Below are positions 29,277-37,249 of a DNA stretch of 64,000 nt, one piece after another (position 1 is the stretch's first letter; every line of letters starts with the position of its first letter). This stretch comes from Hyphomicrobiales bacterium (lineage in GTDB: Bacteria > Pseudomonadota > Alphaproteobacteria > Rhizobiales > Aestuariivirgaceae): the NCBI GenBank assembly GCA_025363755.1, contig JANYLQ010000029.1, positions 371,816-435,815 on the forward strand. The letters are read 5' to 3'. The position numbers and the translations under genes are program-made. The notes under the pieces are model-generated. The model searched no databases. It had not been told where the DNA came from and saw only the letters and a list, made by a program, of their open reading frames with translations.

Positions 29277-30386
29277 ATGGATCGTAGAGAGTTATTAAAA
29301 CGCGGCATCGCGCTGGGTTTGACAGTGCCAATGCTGACCGAAGTTGTGTTTGCTGATTCAATGTCAGACGCGCAAGCCATTGTTGATAAATATGCCATGA
29401 AAATGGATAAGTGGGATGGCCCAACAACTGGCCCCAAAGCCCAAGCTGGCAAATCGATTGTCATTCTCGCAGGTGATATGAAGAACGGCGGCATCTTGGG
29501 CTCATCCAAGGGTGCTGAAGAGGCATGCGCTGCAATTGGTTGGACTGTAAAGACAATCGACGGAGCAGGTTCGGTTGATGGCCGTGCGGCTGCCTTTGGT
29601 CAAGCGCTTGCTTTGAAGCCAAATGGCATCATCGTTTCAGGCTTTGATACAACGGAACAAGCAACCGGCATGGCTGCGGCCAAGGCTGCAAATATCCCAG
29701 TCGTCACCTGGCATTCTTCGCCAACCACTGGTCCTTCGCCTGATCTGGGCATTTATGCCAACGTAACAACTGATCCGATGCAGGTTTCAACTGCTGCTGC
29801 CATGTGGGCCTATATCGATGCAAAGGGCAAACCCGGCTGCATTTATTTCACTGACTCAACTTATGCCATCGCCATTGCCAAGGCCAAGAAGATGCAGGAA
29901 GTAATTGAAAAGCTCGGTGGCACCACTGTTGAATGGGTTGATACCCCGATTGCCGAAACCTCACAGCGCATGCCACAGCTGACCACATCGTTGTTGCAAA
30001 AGCATGGCGCAAAGTGGACGCATTCGATGGCGATCAATGATCTCTACTTCGATTTCATGGGCCCATCCTTGCAAGCCGCGGGCATTGCTGGTTCAGGCCA
30101 AGCGCCATCAAACGTTTCGGCTGGTGACGGTTCTGAATCTGCTTATCAACGCATTCGTTCGGGCCAATATCAAGCCGCAACAGTGGCTGAGCCGCTGAAC
30201 TTGCAAGGTTGGCAGTTGGTGGACGAGCTCAACCGCGCCATGGCTGGTGAAGCTTGGTCAGGCTATGTGTCGCCACTCCATGTGGTTACCAAAGCCAATG
30301 TCGAATTCGACGGCGGCCCTAAGAACGGATTTGATCCCGGCAACGGCTATCAAAACGAATACAAGAAAATCTGGGGCAAGGCATAA
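29277..30386 (+). CDS. Sugar ABC transporter substrate-binding protein
   Basis: The 369-residue periplasmic-binding protein (Peripla_BP_4 type, class B) starts with a twin-Arg-like signal 'MDRRELLKRGIALGLTV', with cleavage probably after 'VVFA', so Tat export is possible. 'GFDTTEQATGMAAAKAANIP' matches the ribose-binding-protein core. The gene has its own GGGAG site and is followed by a strong terminator, which would favour accumulation of this message. Substrate is unknown. Gluconate or idonate is the context-based guess. Confidence 0.88.
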   Translation: MDRRELLKRGIALGLTVPMLTEVVFADSMSDAQAIVDKYAMKMDKWDGPTTGPKAQAGKSIVILAGDMKNGGILGSSKGAEEACAAIGWTVKTIDGAGSVDGRAAAFGQALALKPNGIIVSGFDTTEQATGMAAAKAANIPVVTWHSSPTTGPSPDLGIYANVTTDPMQVSTAAAMWAYIDAKGKPGCIYFTDSTYAIAIAKAKKMQEVIEKLGGTTVEWVDTPIAETSQRMPQLTTSLLQKHGAKWTHSMAINDLYFDFMGPSLQAAGIAGSGQAPSNVSAGDGSESAYQRIRSGQYQAATVAEPLNLQGWQLVDELNRAMAGEAWSGYVSPLHVVTKANVEFDGGPKNGFDPGNGYQNEYKKIWGKA

Positions 30387-30403
30387 TCCACCTTGATCTC
30401 TTT

Positions 30404-30440
30404 GAGTGCGGTGTGCAAAATCACACCGCACTCTTTTTTT
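30404..30440 (+). terminator. Strong intrinsic terminator between SBP and gnd
   Basis: A perfect 12-bp stem, GAGTGCGGTGTG (30404-30415) with CACACCGCACTC (30422-30433), encloses a 6-base loop. It is followed directly by seven Ts (30434-30440). It ends 13 bases before the gnd start codon, so transcripts reaching gnd must either read through or start nearby. Confidence 0.95.
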
Positions 30441-30453
30441 GGGAAAATGTTAA

Positions 30454-31875
30454 ATGGCACAAGCGGAAATTGGTTTGATTGGTTTGGGCGTGATGGGCTC
30501 GAACCTGGCTTTAAACATTGCCGAGAAGGGTTTCAAAGTGGCGGTCTATAACCGCACCCGCGATGTGACGCACAAATTTTTTAACAATGCTGGCAAGTTG
30601 GCCGAAAATATTATTCCCTGTGACAACCTTGATGAGCTGGTTGCTGCCATCCGCCCGCCGCGCCCGATCATTATTTTGATCAAGGCCGGAGAGCCAGTCG
30701 ATAATGAAATCCGACTGCTGCGCGAAAAACTATCTAAGAATGATATTATCATCGATTCAGGTAACGCTAATTTCCGTGACACCATGCGCCGCTTTAAAGA
30801 GTTGGAAGATTCCGGCCTCACCTATATCGGCATGGGCATTTCGGGCGGCGAGGAAGGTGCGCGTCATGGCCCTGCCATCATGGTGGGGGGCAAGGAAGAA
30901 TCCTACAAACGCATCGAGAAAATTCTTGATGCGGTTGCGGCCAAATATAAAAAGGAGCCCTGCTCTGCGTGGCTTGGCGAAAACGGTGCTGGGCATTTTG
31001 TGAAGACTATTCACAACGGCATTGAATATGCTGACATGCAAATGATCTCTGAAGTTTACGGACTGATGCGTGATGGCCTTGGCATGAAGGCCGCTGAAAT
31101 TGCTGCAGTGTTCAAGAAGTGGAATACGGGTCGTCTCAATTCTTATTTGATCGAAATCACCGCAGAAGTTCTATCAGTGATCGATGCTAAAGCCAAAAAG
31201 CCAATTGTCGATGTGATCTTGGATCGCGCAGGTCAAAAGGGCACTGGCAAATGGGCTGTGATCGAAGCGCAGACCATGGGTGTTTCTGCTTCGACCATCG
31301 AAGCTGCTGTCGATGCACGCGTGTTGTCTTCGATGAAAGTTGATCGCACCGCTGCGGAGAAAGCCTATAAAATCACGCGCAAGAAAATCAGCCCTAAATC
31401 CCGTGCTACATTCTTGAGGCATCTCGAAGCCGCGCTTTATGCCGGAAAAATTGCCGCCTATGCGCAGGGTTTTGCTGTGATGGAGCAGGCTTCAAATGAA
31501 TTTAAATGGAATCTGCCGCTGGGTACAATCGCCAAAATATGGCGGGCGGGCTGTATCATCCGCTCGCAGTTCTTAGGGCTTATCACGCAAGCTTTCGTCA
31601 AATCAGGCGGCAAGGGCAATTTACTTATGGCTCCTGCTTTCATGAAAATGATGAAAGAGTCACATGGTTCACTTCGCGCTGTCGTCGCGCAAGCCGCCTT
31701 GGTGGGTGCGCCAGCGCCCGCACTGTCAAATGCGCTGAGCTATTTCGATACTTACCGCCAAGGGCGTGGCACCGCCAATCTCATTCAGGCGCAGCGTGAT
31801 TTCTTTGGCGCGCATGGGTTTGAACGTATTGGTGAAGAAGGTGCGTTTCACGGGCCATGGGCTGGGACGGAATAA
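30454..31875 (+). CDS. gnd: 6-phosphogluconate dehydrogenase, decarboxylating
   Basis: The 473-residue enzyme oxidises 6-phosphogluconate to ribulose 5-phosphate with CO2 release. It has NADP-binding 'IGLGVMGSNLALNIAEKG', substrate-site 'GMGISGGEEGARHGPAIMV', 'KTIHNGIEYADMQMI' and 'DRAGQKGTGKW'. Length is that of the long, canonical Gnd. It completes the idonate/gluconate route that begins with idnD/idnO and gluconokinase. The Shine-Dalgarno GGGA lies directly after the T-run of the preceding terminator. Confidence 0.96.
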   Translation: MAQAEIGLIGLGVMGSNLALNIAEKGFKVAVYNRTRDVTHKFFNNAGKLAENIIPCDNLDELVAAIRPPRPIIILIKAGEPVDNEIRLLREKLSKNDIIIDSGNANFRDTMRRFKELEDSGLTYIGMGISGGEEGARHGPAIMVGGKEESYKRIEKILDAVAAKYKKEPCSAWLGENGAGHFVKTIHNGIEYADMQMISEVYGLMRDGLGMKAAEIAAVFKKWNTGRLNSYLIEITAEVLSVIDAKAKKPIVDVILDRAGQKGTGKWAVIEAQTMGVSASTIEAAVDARVLSSMKVDRTAAEKAYKITRKKISPKSRATFLRHLEAALYAGKIAAYAQGFAVMEQASNEFKWNLPLGTIAKIWRAGCIIRSQFLGLITQAFVKSGGKGNLLMAPAFMKMMKESHGSLRAVVAQAALVGAPAPALSNALSYFDTYRQGRGTANLIQAQRDFFGAHGFERIGEEGAFHGPWAGTE

Positions 31876-31898
31876 TTCGTACTTAAAAGGAGGGCTAA

Positions 31899-32339
31899 AT
31901 GCCAGGCACTGTTAATTTTCACCGTGTAATTAAAGCTCCACCAGAGCGCATCTACCGTGCGTTCCTTGACCCTGATGCGATGTGCAAATGGTTGCCGCCT
32001 GATGGCTTTACCGGCCACGTTTCACACATGGATGCAAAAGTGGGTGGCACATTTAAAATGTCATTCACGAGTTTTGCATCAGGCAGCAGCCATTCATTTG
32101 GTGGCGAATATAAGGAGCTTATCCCCAATGAAAAGCTGCGCTACACGGATGTCTTTGACGATCCAAATTTGCTTGGCGAAATGATGGTCACTGTGCTGCT
32201 CAAACCTGTTTCGTGCGGTGCTGAAATCAATATCACACAATCGGGCATTCCCGATGTCATCCCGCTTGAGATGTGTTATTTAGGTTGGCAGGATTCACTG
32301 CGGATGCTGGCAGCTTTGGTGGAGACTGCTGCGCTATAG
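31899..32339 (+). CDS. SRPBCC / AHSA1 family protein
   Basis: The 146-residue single-domain protein shows the Aha1-C-terminal/START-like pattern: 'HRVIKAPPERIYRAFLDPDA', 'KWLPPDGFTG', 'GGTFKMSFTSF', 'GGEYKELIPNEKLRYTD' and a C-terminal 'GWQDSLRMLAALVE' helix. Such proteins form a hydrophobic ligand-binding cavity. No specific ligand can be named. It has an AGGAGGG ribosome site. Its last 83 bases overlap the 3' end of the UdgX gene on the other strand. Confidence 0.85.
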   Translation: MPGTVNFHRVIKAPPERIYRAFLDPDAMCKWLPPDGFTGHVSHMDAKVGGTFKMSFTSFASGSSHSFGGEYKELIPNEKLRYTDVFDDPNLLGEMMVTVLLKPVSCGAEINITQSGIPDVIPLEMCYLGWQDSLRMLAALVETAAL

Positions 32340-33786
32340 AAGTGGATGTTGCAAAGACGACTGCTTTGCCAATATCCGATAAAAAGTGAGTCATCATTTT
32401 ATTTTCATTTTCGGCGTTGACAGCTCGCAAAATAGCAGACGGATGAAAGGTTATCATCACTGCCGGTATTTCATAAGAATACTGCAACTGGCCCCGCCTC
32501 TCTCCGAGATTTTTGTCTGAACCCGTTAAGACACCAGCGGCTGTTGCTCCCATGGCAAGAATCAGCTTTGGGCGTATAAGTTTAATTTCATTCATGAGCC
32601 AATATTTGCAATGCTGAATTTCACCAGCATTTGGGCGTGAATGGATGCGCCTTTTGCCGCGCGATTCAAACTTAAAATGTTTTACAACATTAGAGACATA
32701 AATGGAATCTCGCGAAACTCCGGTCGCTTTCAACGCTTTGTCAAATAGTTTCCCCGCAGGTCCCACAAAGGGTCTGCCGGAAAGATCCTCCTCATCGCCT
32801 GGCTGCTCGCCCACAATCATCAGTTTTGCGTTGGCAGGACCTTCGCCCACAACAGTCTGAGTGGCATTGCAATGGAGGGAGCAACGCTGACATTTTTGAG
32901 CTGCCTTATTCAACTCCGTGATTGACGAGAAGTGTTCGGCAGAAAATTCATGTGTCGATATAGCTGGCGCGCGCGCTGCGTTAGCAAATGGAGATGGTGT
33001 GGTTGGTTGGGAATTCCGCATTTCGTCAACGCGGCGACCGGCATTTGAAACGAGTTCTTTGATCAACTCAGCTTCCGGTAAATTATGCCAATATTTTTTG
33101 GGCATCTCGGAACGCATTGCGTCCAACTTTAATCGGGCCGGATTAAATATATTAGCATAATATGTTTTCCACAAATTTTCTGTGTCATCATCTGCCGTTA
33201 TACGCGCGGCAGGTGACGGATTGAAAGTTAGTTTCGAGTCCACAAAAAATGCTGATCCCTTGGGTGTTGCAATGCACCAATCCATATCATTGAATCTGCG
33301 GACAAAAAAAGCTGTCGTTTCCTCCACGATGTGGTGTTCTGGTTCAAACCAAGCAGTAAATTTTCGGCGCACAGTATCACTCTGTAAATCTTCCTTGAAC
33401 CGCACGAATGCTTTCATTTTGTGCTTGTCGCGGGAAACTGATTTCGACATCGCCATGATTTGGTGAACCAATGGGTGCAACGCATTTTCAAAGATCATCG
33501 GCTCTTTCACGCATTCAAAAAGTAATTCATATAAAATTGAAAATCTTTCGGCATCGCTGTGACAGACACAATTGCGCGCCAACTCCAAGAAATGCCTTGG
33601 CACTTTGCGAGTGTCTGCTGCCATTGCGTCTCCAGCCTCCCCTAGGGAAGCAAACAAGTCATTGCTCGTCGCGCCCTCTAACGACCAAACAATATCTGAC
33701 GGCTTCAGGCCTTGGCGCAAAGAATCACGGGCCAAATTTCTCCATGACCCAAATGTATCCGTCGCAGAAACGATTTTATAAATCAT
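32257..33786 (-). CDS. DUF4130-UdgX fusion: uracil-DNA binding/repair protein
   Basis: This is a 509-residue two-domain protein. The N-terminal about 250 residues match the DUF4130/TIGR03915 'DNA repair' type ('RKFTAWFEPEHHIVEETTAFF', 'MPKKYWHNLPEA'). The C-terminal about 190 residues are a UdgX-type uracil-DNA glycosylase fold: Cys-x2-Cys in 'CQRCSLH', 'IVGEQPGDEEDLSGRPFVGP' (about 325-344), and the KRRIH loop (about 378-382) whose His forms a covalent adduct with uracil-DNA in characterised UdgX. It starts at ATG 33786 on the TGATG of the radical SAM gene. The last about 27 residues, antisense to the SRPBCC gene, look like an unconserved tail. Confidence 0.88.
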   Translation of the reverse strand: MIYKIVSATDTFGSWRNLARDSLRQGLKPSDIVWSLEGATSNDLFASLGEAGDAMAADTRKVPRHFLELARNCVCHSDAERFSILYELLFECVKEPMIFENALHPLVHQIMAMSKSVSRDKHKMKAFVRFKEDLQSDTVRRKFTAWFEPEHHIVEETTAFFVRRFNDMDWCIATPKGSAFFVDSKLTFNPSPAARITADDDTENLWKTYYANIFNPARLKLDAMRSEMPKKYWHNLPEAELIKELVSNAGRRVDEMRNSQPTTPSPFANAARAPAISTHEFSAEHFSSITELNKAAQKCQRCSLHCNATQTVVGEGPANAKLMIVGEQPGDEEDLSGRPFVGPAGKLFDKALKATGVSRDSIYVSNVVKHFKFESRGKRRIHSRPNAGEIQHCKYWLMNEIKLIRPKLILAMGATAAGVLTGSDKNLGERRGQLQYSYEIPAVMITFHPSAILRAVNAENENKMMTHFLSDIGKAVVFATSTSIAQQSPPKLPASAVNPANLNNTSQAG

Positions 33787-35018
33787 CAAAATAACTCGAG
33801 TTGTCGCAGCTTGGGCACAAATCGCTGGCGCAAATCTGGTGCATCAATTGCAGCACCGGGGTGCCAATCAATCGTGGTAATAAAAGACTGAGCGTTTTTC
33901 ATATTTGCGCCCAGTTTCAAAAGATCAGCATAACGCAGTTTTCCATGCCGACGCGAACTCACGATCCTCTTTACAGTCTTAACGCCGAAGCCAGGCACAC
34001 GCAGCAGCGCTTCGTAAGACGCAGTGTTGACGTCAACTGGAAACGCCTCTCGATGTGCCAGCGCCCATGAGAGTTTTGGATCAATATCGAGATCCAACAT
34101 TCCTTCACCGGACTTTGTAATTTCATCCACATTAAAACCGTAAAAGCGCAGCAACCAGTCAGCTTGATACAAGCGATGCTCACGTATCATAGGTGGCTTG
34201 ACCAATGGCAAGTGAACCGACGTGTCTGGAATGGGGCTGAACGCCGAATAATAAACACGTTTTAGCTTGTAGCCACTGTAGAGCGATGAACTACGATTCA
34301 AGATTATTGCATCCGACGACTGATCAGCGCCGATAATCATTTGTGTGCTTTGTCCTGCTGGAACAAATTTCTTGACAAGCTTATTGATAAAGCTGGGCTC
34401 GCGCGACGACAGTATTTCTTCACCGATGGAGGACATTGATTTTTTGATCTGTAGAACATCTTTTTCCGGAGCAATTTTACTCAGGCCAATATCGGTGGGT
34501 AATTCAATATTTACTGACAGGCGGTCTGCAAATAGTCCGGCCTCATGTACCAAATCTTGCGACGCGTTCGGAATTGTTTTGAGGTGAATATAGCCTTGAA
34601 ATTGATGTTCCAAACGCAGCTTTTTCACAATATCAGTCATCTGCTCCATCGTATAATCGGGCGTTTTGATAATCCCCGAAGACAGAAACAATCCTTCGAT
34701 ATAATTTCGACGGTAAAATTCCATCGTGAGTTTTACAACTTCATCAGTCGTAAAGCGCGCCCGCGCAACATTACTGGAAACCCGGTTGATGCAAAAAGCA
34801 CAGTCATAAGTGCAGAAATTTGTCATCAGAATTTTAAGAAGCGAAATGCAACGTCCATCAGGTGCATAGGAGTGACAAATGCCACTGCCCTCCGTTGACC
34901 CCAGCCCGCCACTCTCCAAAGAGTTCCGCTTGGTTGTTCCACTTGAAGCGCATGACGCATCATATTTTGCGGCGTCACTTAGAATTGCGAGTTTTTGGAT
35001 TAAAGTATGTTGAACCAT
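33786..35018 (-). CDS. Putative DNA repair radical SAM protein (TIGR03916 type)
   Basis: The 410-residue protein has a radical-SAM Cys-x3-Cys-x2-Cys cluster 'CTYDCAFC' (about 69-76), preceded by 'AAKYDASCASSGT' and 'DGRCISLLKILMTN'. A helix-hairpin-helix DNA-binding motif lies near the C-terminus ('LLRVPGFGVKTVKRIVSSR'). The pair of this protein with a DUF4130 protein is widespread and assumed to act in DNA repair, but its chemistry is not known. I chose the ATG at 35018, not the GTG at 35048, because the promoter -10 and LexA box lie between them. Confidence 0.88.
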   Translation of the reverse strand: MVQHTLIQKLAILSDAAKYDASCASSGTTKRNSLESGGLGSTEGSGICHSYAPDGRCISLLKILMTNFCTYDCAFCINRVSSNVARARFTTDEVVKLTMEFYRRNYIEGLFLSSGIIKTPDYTMEQMTDIVKKLRLEHQFQGYIHLKTIPNASQDLVHEAGLFADRLSVNIELPTDIGLSKIAPEKDVLQIKKSMSSIGEEILSSREPSFINKLVKKFVPAGQSTQMIIGADQSSDAIILNRSSSLYSGYKLKRVYYSAFSPIPDTSVHLPLVKPPMIREHRLYQADWLLRFYGFNVDEITKSGEGMLDLDIDPKLSWALAHREAFPVDVNTASYEALLRVPGFGVKTVKRIVSSRRHGKLRYADLLKLGANMKNAQSFITTIDWHPGAAIDAPDLRQRFVPKLRQLELF

Positions 35019-35021
35019 GGT

Positions 35022-35036
35022 GTTCACTATATGTTC
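35022..35036 (-). promoter_or_regulatory. LexA (SOS) box upstream of the radical SAM-UdgX operon
   Basis: On the minus strand the sequence is GAAC-ATATAGT-GAAC (plus strand GTTC-ACTATAT-GTTC), exactly the alphaproteobacterial LexA consensus GTTC-N7-GTTC. It covers the -10 box of the promoter at 35026-35055, so LexA would block RNA polymerase until DNA damage. It lies three bases upstream of the ATG. Confidence 0.85.
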
Positions 35037-35055
35037 TATAGCTTCCACCTGTCAA
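35026..35055 (-). promoter_or_regulatory. Promoter of the radical SAM-UdgX operon
   Basis: On the minus strand, TTGACA (35055-35050) is a perfect -35 box. TATAGT (35031-35026) is a good -10 box with an 18-bp spacer. Counting seven bases on places transcription start at or within one or two bases of the ATG at 35018, which predicts a leaderless mRNA. No Shine-Dalgarno sequence is seen before that ATG. Confidence 0.75.
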
Positions 35056-35156
35056 ATTAATTGCGATAATTCACCTGCAATTCGAATGAATGGTGCGTTA
35101 TCGACCGTCGTCGTTTGAAGCTTAGTTTTTAAAATAAATGTAATCGGTTTTTAAGC

Positions 35157-35246
35157 TGGCGGAGAGGGGGGGATTCGAACCCCCGATAGGCTTGCACCTA
35201 TGCCGCATTTCGAGTGCGGTGCGATCGACCACTCTGCCACCTCTCC
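35157..35246 (-). tRNA. tRNA-Ser (anticodon CGA), CCA encoded
   Basis: On the minus strand the acceptor GGAGAGG (35246-35240) pairs with CCTCTCC (35167-35161), followed by discriminator G and an encoded CCA (35159-35157). The anticodon arm CCGCA-CTCGAAA-TGCGG gives anticodon CGA, which reads UCG. A long variable arm (GGTGCAAGCC-type hairpin) and the T-loop GTTCGAATC are typical of tRNA-Ser. Confidence 0.97.
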
Positions 35247-35322
35247 GGTTTAGTCGACTTTAGTGGATCGCTGGAGGCTAGATAGCGAAGCGTTGGCCCG
35301 CTGCCAACCTCTTTTTGGCGAT

Positions 35323-35362
35323 AGAGCGATTTTGACCTTTCTTTGAAAGGTCAAAATGCTCT
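35323..35362. repeat. Long hairpin in the tRNA-Ser/asd intergenic region
   Basis: The stem pairs ATTTTGACCTTTC (35329-35341) with GAAAGGTCAAAAT (35345-35357) around a TTT loop, a perfect 13-bp stem. After a single unpaired G it continues for five more pairs (AGAGC 35323-35327 with GCTCT 35358-35362). No T-run follows on either side, so it is not a standard terminator. It sits in a 294-bp gap between tRNA-Ser and asd that otherwise shows no gene. Confidence 0.7.
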
Positions 35363-35540
35363 GGTTGACTCGAAGTCCCAAACTGCTAGAAGCCGCCCAT
35401 GATTAAGTCTTCGCCAAAACGCGCTAAAACCGTTTAAAGCCCCTTCCCCGGTCCTTATCCCCCGCGGGGGAGGATGGCCCCAAAATGCTCGCAGACAGAA
35501 TGAAAATTCTCAGGGGAGCGGACATAAAGGACAAAATTTC

Positions 35541-36578
35541 ATGGGTTATAATGTTGCAGTTGTGGGTGCCACCGGAAATGTGGGCCGCGAGATGATGAAC
35601 ATCTTGGCTGAGCGCGAGTTTCCGGTTGATCATTGCTATGCCATCGCATCGCGTCGCTCAATTGGCACTGAGATCAGCTTTGGCGACAAGATTTTGAAAT
35701 GCCAAGATTTGGAAAATTTTGATTTCAGTAAGGTCGATTTCGTTTTGATGTCTGCTGGTTCGGAAATTTCGAAAATATGGTCGCCGAAGATTGGCGCGAT
35801 GGGGCCAATCGTGATCGATAACTCATCATGCTGGCGTTATGACCAAGAAGTGCCGCTGATTGTTCCTGAAGTGAACGCGCATGTGTTGGAAGAATATATG
35901 AAGCGCAATACCAAGCGCAACATTATTGCCAATCCAAATTGCTCGACGGCGCAGCTGGTTGTGGCTTTGAAGCCTTTACATGATGTGGCCAAGATCAAGC
36001 GTGTGGTGGTTTCTACTTATCAGTCGGTTTCTGGCGCTGGCAAGGAAGGCATGGATGAGCTTTGGGTTCAGACCAAAGGTATATTCGTCACCGACAGCCC
36101 TACTCCCAAAAAATTCCCTAAGCAGATTGCATTTAACGTGATCCCACATATCGATGTGTTCTTGGATTCAGGTGATACCAAAGAAGAATGGAAGATGGTG
36201 GTCGAGACCAAGAAAATTCTTGACCCAAAAATCAAGCTCACCGCTACGTGTGTTCGCGTACCTGTGTTTGTGGGCCATTCTGAATCCGTCAATATTGAAT
36301 TTGAATCGCCGATGACGGCCGATGAAGCGCGCGACATCTTGCGCGAGGCGCCAGGTTGCATGGTGATCGATAAGCGTGAAGATGGTGGTTACATGACGCC
36401 CGTGGAATGCGCTGGCGACTACGCCACGTTCATCAGCCGTATCCGCGAAGATTCAACTCTTGAGAATGGTTTGAATATTTGGGTCGTGTCAGACAATTTG
36501 CGCAAAGGTGCTGCTTTGAACACTGTGCAGATCGCCGAATGCATTATCAATCGCGGGCTTATGAAGAAGGCCGCTTAA
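35541..36578 (+). CDS. asd: Aspartate-semialdehyde dehydrogenase
   Basis: The 345-residue NADPH-dependent enzyme reduces aspartyl-4-phosphate to the semialdehyde for lysine, threonine and methionine synthesis. It has 'VVGATGNVGREMMNIL', the catalytic Cys in 'NPNCSTAQLVVALKPL', and 'TYQSVSGAGKEGMDEL'. It begins with ATG at 35541 and is transcribed alone. A bidirectional terminator follows immediately. Confidence 0.96.
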   Translation: MGYNVAVVGATGNVGREMMNILAEREFPVDHCYAIASRRSIGTEISFGDKILKCQDLENFDFSKVDFVLMSAGSEISKIWSPKIGAMGPIVIDNSSCWRYDQEVPLIVPEVNAHVLEEYMKRNTKRNIIANPNCSTAQLVVALKPLHDVAKIKRVVVSTYQSVSGAGKEGMDELWVQTKGIFVTDSPTPKKFPKQIAFNVIPHIDVFLDSGDTKEEWKMVVETKKILDPKIKLTATCVRVPVFVGHSESVNIEFESPMTADEARDILREAPGCMVIDKREDGGYMTPVECAGDYATFISRIREDSTLENGLNIWVVSDNLRKGAALNTVQIAECIINRGLMKKAA

Positions 36579-36580
36579 AA

Positions 36581-36607
36581 AAAGGGCGGGATTAGTTCCC
36601 GCCCTTT
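36581..36607. terminator. Bidirectional terminator between asd and fasciclin gene
   Basis: AAAGGGCGGGA (36581-36591) pairs perfectly with TCCCGCCCTTT (36597-36607) around a 5-base loop. On the minus strand the stem runs into a T-tract from the TTAAAAAAA on the left, giving a strong terminator for the fasciclin gene. The plus-strand side has the weaker CCCTTTCC after asd. Confidence 0.9.
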
Positions 36608-36612
36608 CCTAG

Positions 36613-37164
36613 TTATGACTTTGGCAAAAGCACCTTGTCGATCACGTGGATCACGCCGTTTGACTGGCGCACGTCTGCAATTGTCACTGTGGCAACGCCA
36701 CCAGTTTCATCAGTTACAGTCACTTTCTTTCCATCAACTTTGAACGTCAGGTCACAGCCACCAACAGTCTTTACGGTGTGCGAACCGCCGTCAGATTTCA
36801 CCATGCTCATCACGGCTTTGGCCATCACGCTGCCTGATACAACGTGGCAGGTGAGGATCTTTGTAAGCTGGCCCTTGTTTTCTGGCTTCAACAATGTGTC
36901 TACAGTGCCAGCTGGCAATGCTGCAAAAGCTGCATTTGTTGGAGCAAACACAGTAAATGGGCCTTTGCCCGAAAGTGTTTCAACGAGTCCGGCAGCCTTA
37001 ACAGCAGCGACCAATGTTGTGTGATCCTTGGACTTCAATGCATTTTGAATGATGTTCTTGGAAGGGAACATGGCTGCACCGCCAACCATTGGGTTCTTGG
37101 CGAATGCCGGAGCGGCGCTGAGGCCAACTGTGAGTGCGAGGGCGATAAGTGAGGTTTTTAACAT
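36613..37164 (-). CDS. Secreted fasciclin (FAS1) domain protein, copy 1
   Basis: The 183-residue protein has a signal peptide (about 1-22, ending 'APAFA') and one FAS1 domain: '[19 protein letters not shown]' (H1 motif), '[12 protein letters not shown]' and the C-terminal '[13 protein letters not shown]' (H2). A conserved Cys pair (TCHVV and GGCDL) probably forms a disulfide. FAS1 proteins mediate adhesion or bind the envelope. It is closely similar to the next gene, and the two are a tandem duplication 85 bp apart on the same strand. Confidence 0.92.
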   Translation of the reverse strand: MLKTSLIALALTVGLSAAPAFAKNPMVGGAAMFPSKNIIQNALKSKDHTTLVAAVKAAGLVETLSGKGPFTVFAPTNAAFAALPAGTVDTLLKPENKGQLTKILTCHVVSGSVMAKAVMSMVKSDGGSHTVKTVGGCDLTFKVDGKKVTVTDETGGVATVTIADVRQSNGVIHVIDKVLLPKS

Positions 37165-37249
37165 TTTAATCTCCTGAGTTTGTTGTGGTGTTTATGAAGT
37201 TATAGAAATGAGGCGGATAAAATAAGGCATCCGCCCCTTCGCCGCCAAA

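Noticed and set aside
35019..35048. GTG start for the radical SAM protein
   Set aside because: The -10 box and the LexA box would then lie inside the coding sequence downstream of the start. The ATG at 35018 fits the promoter.
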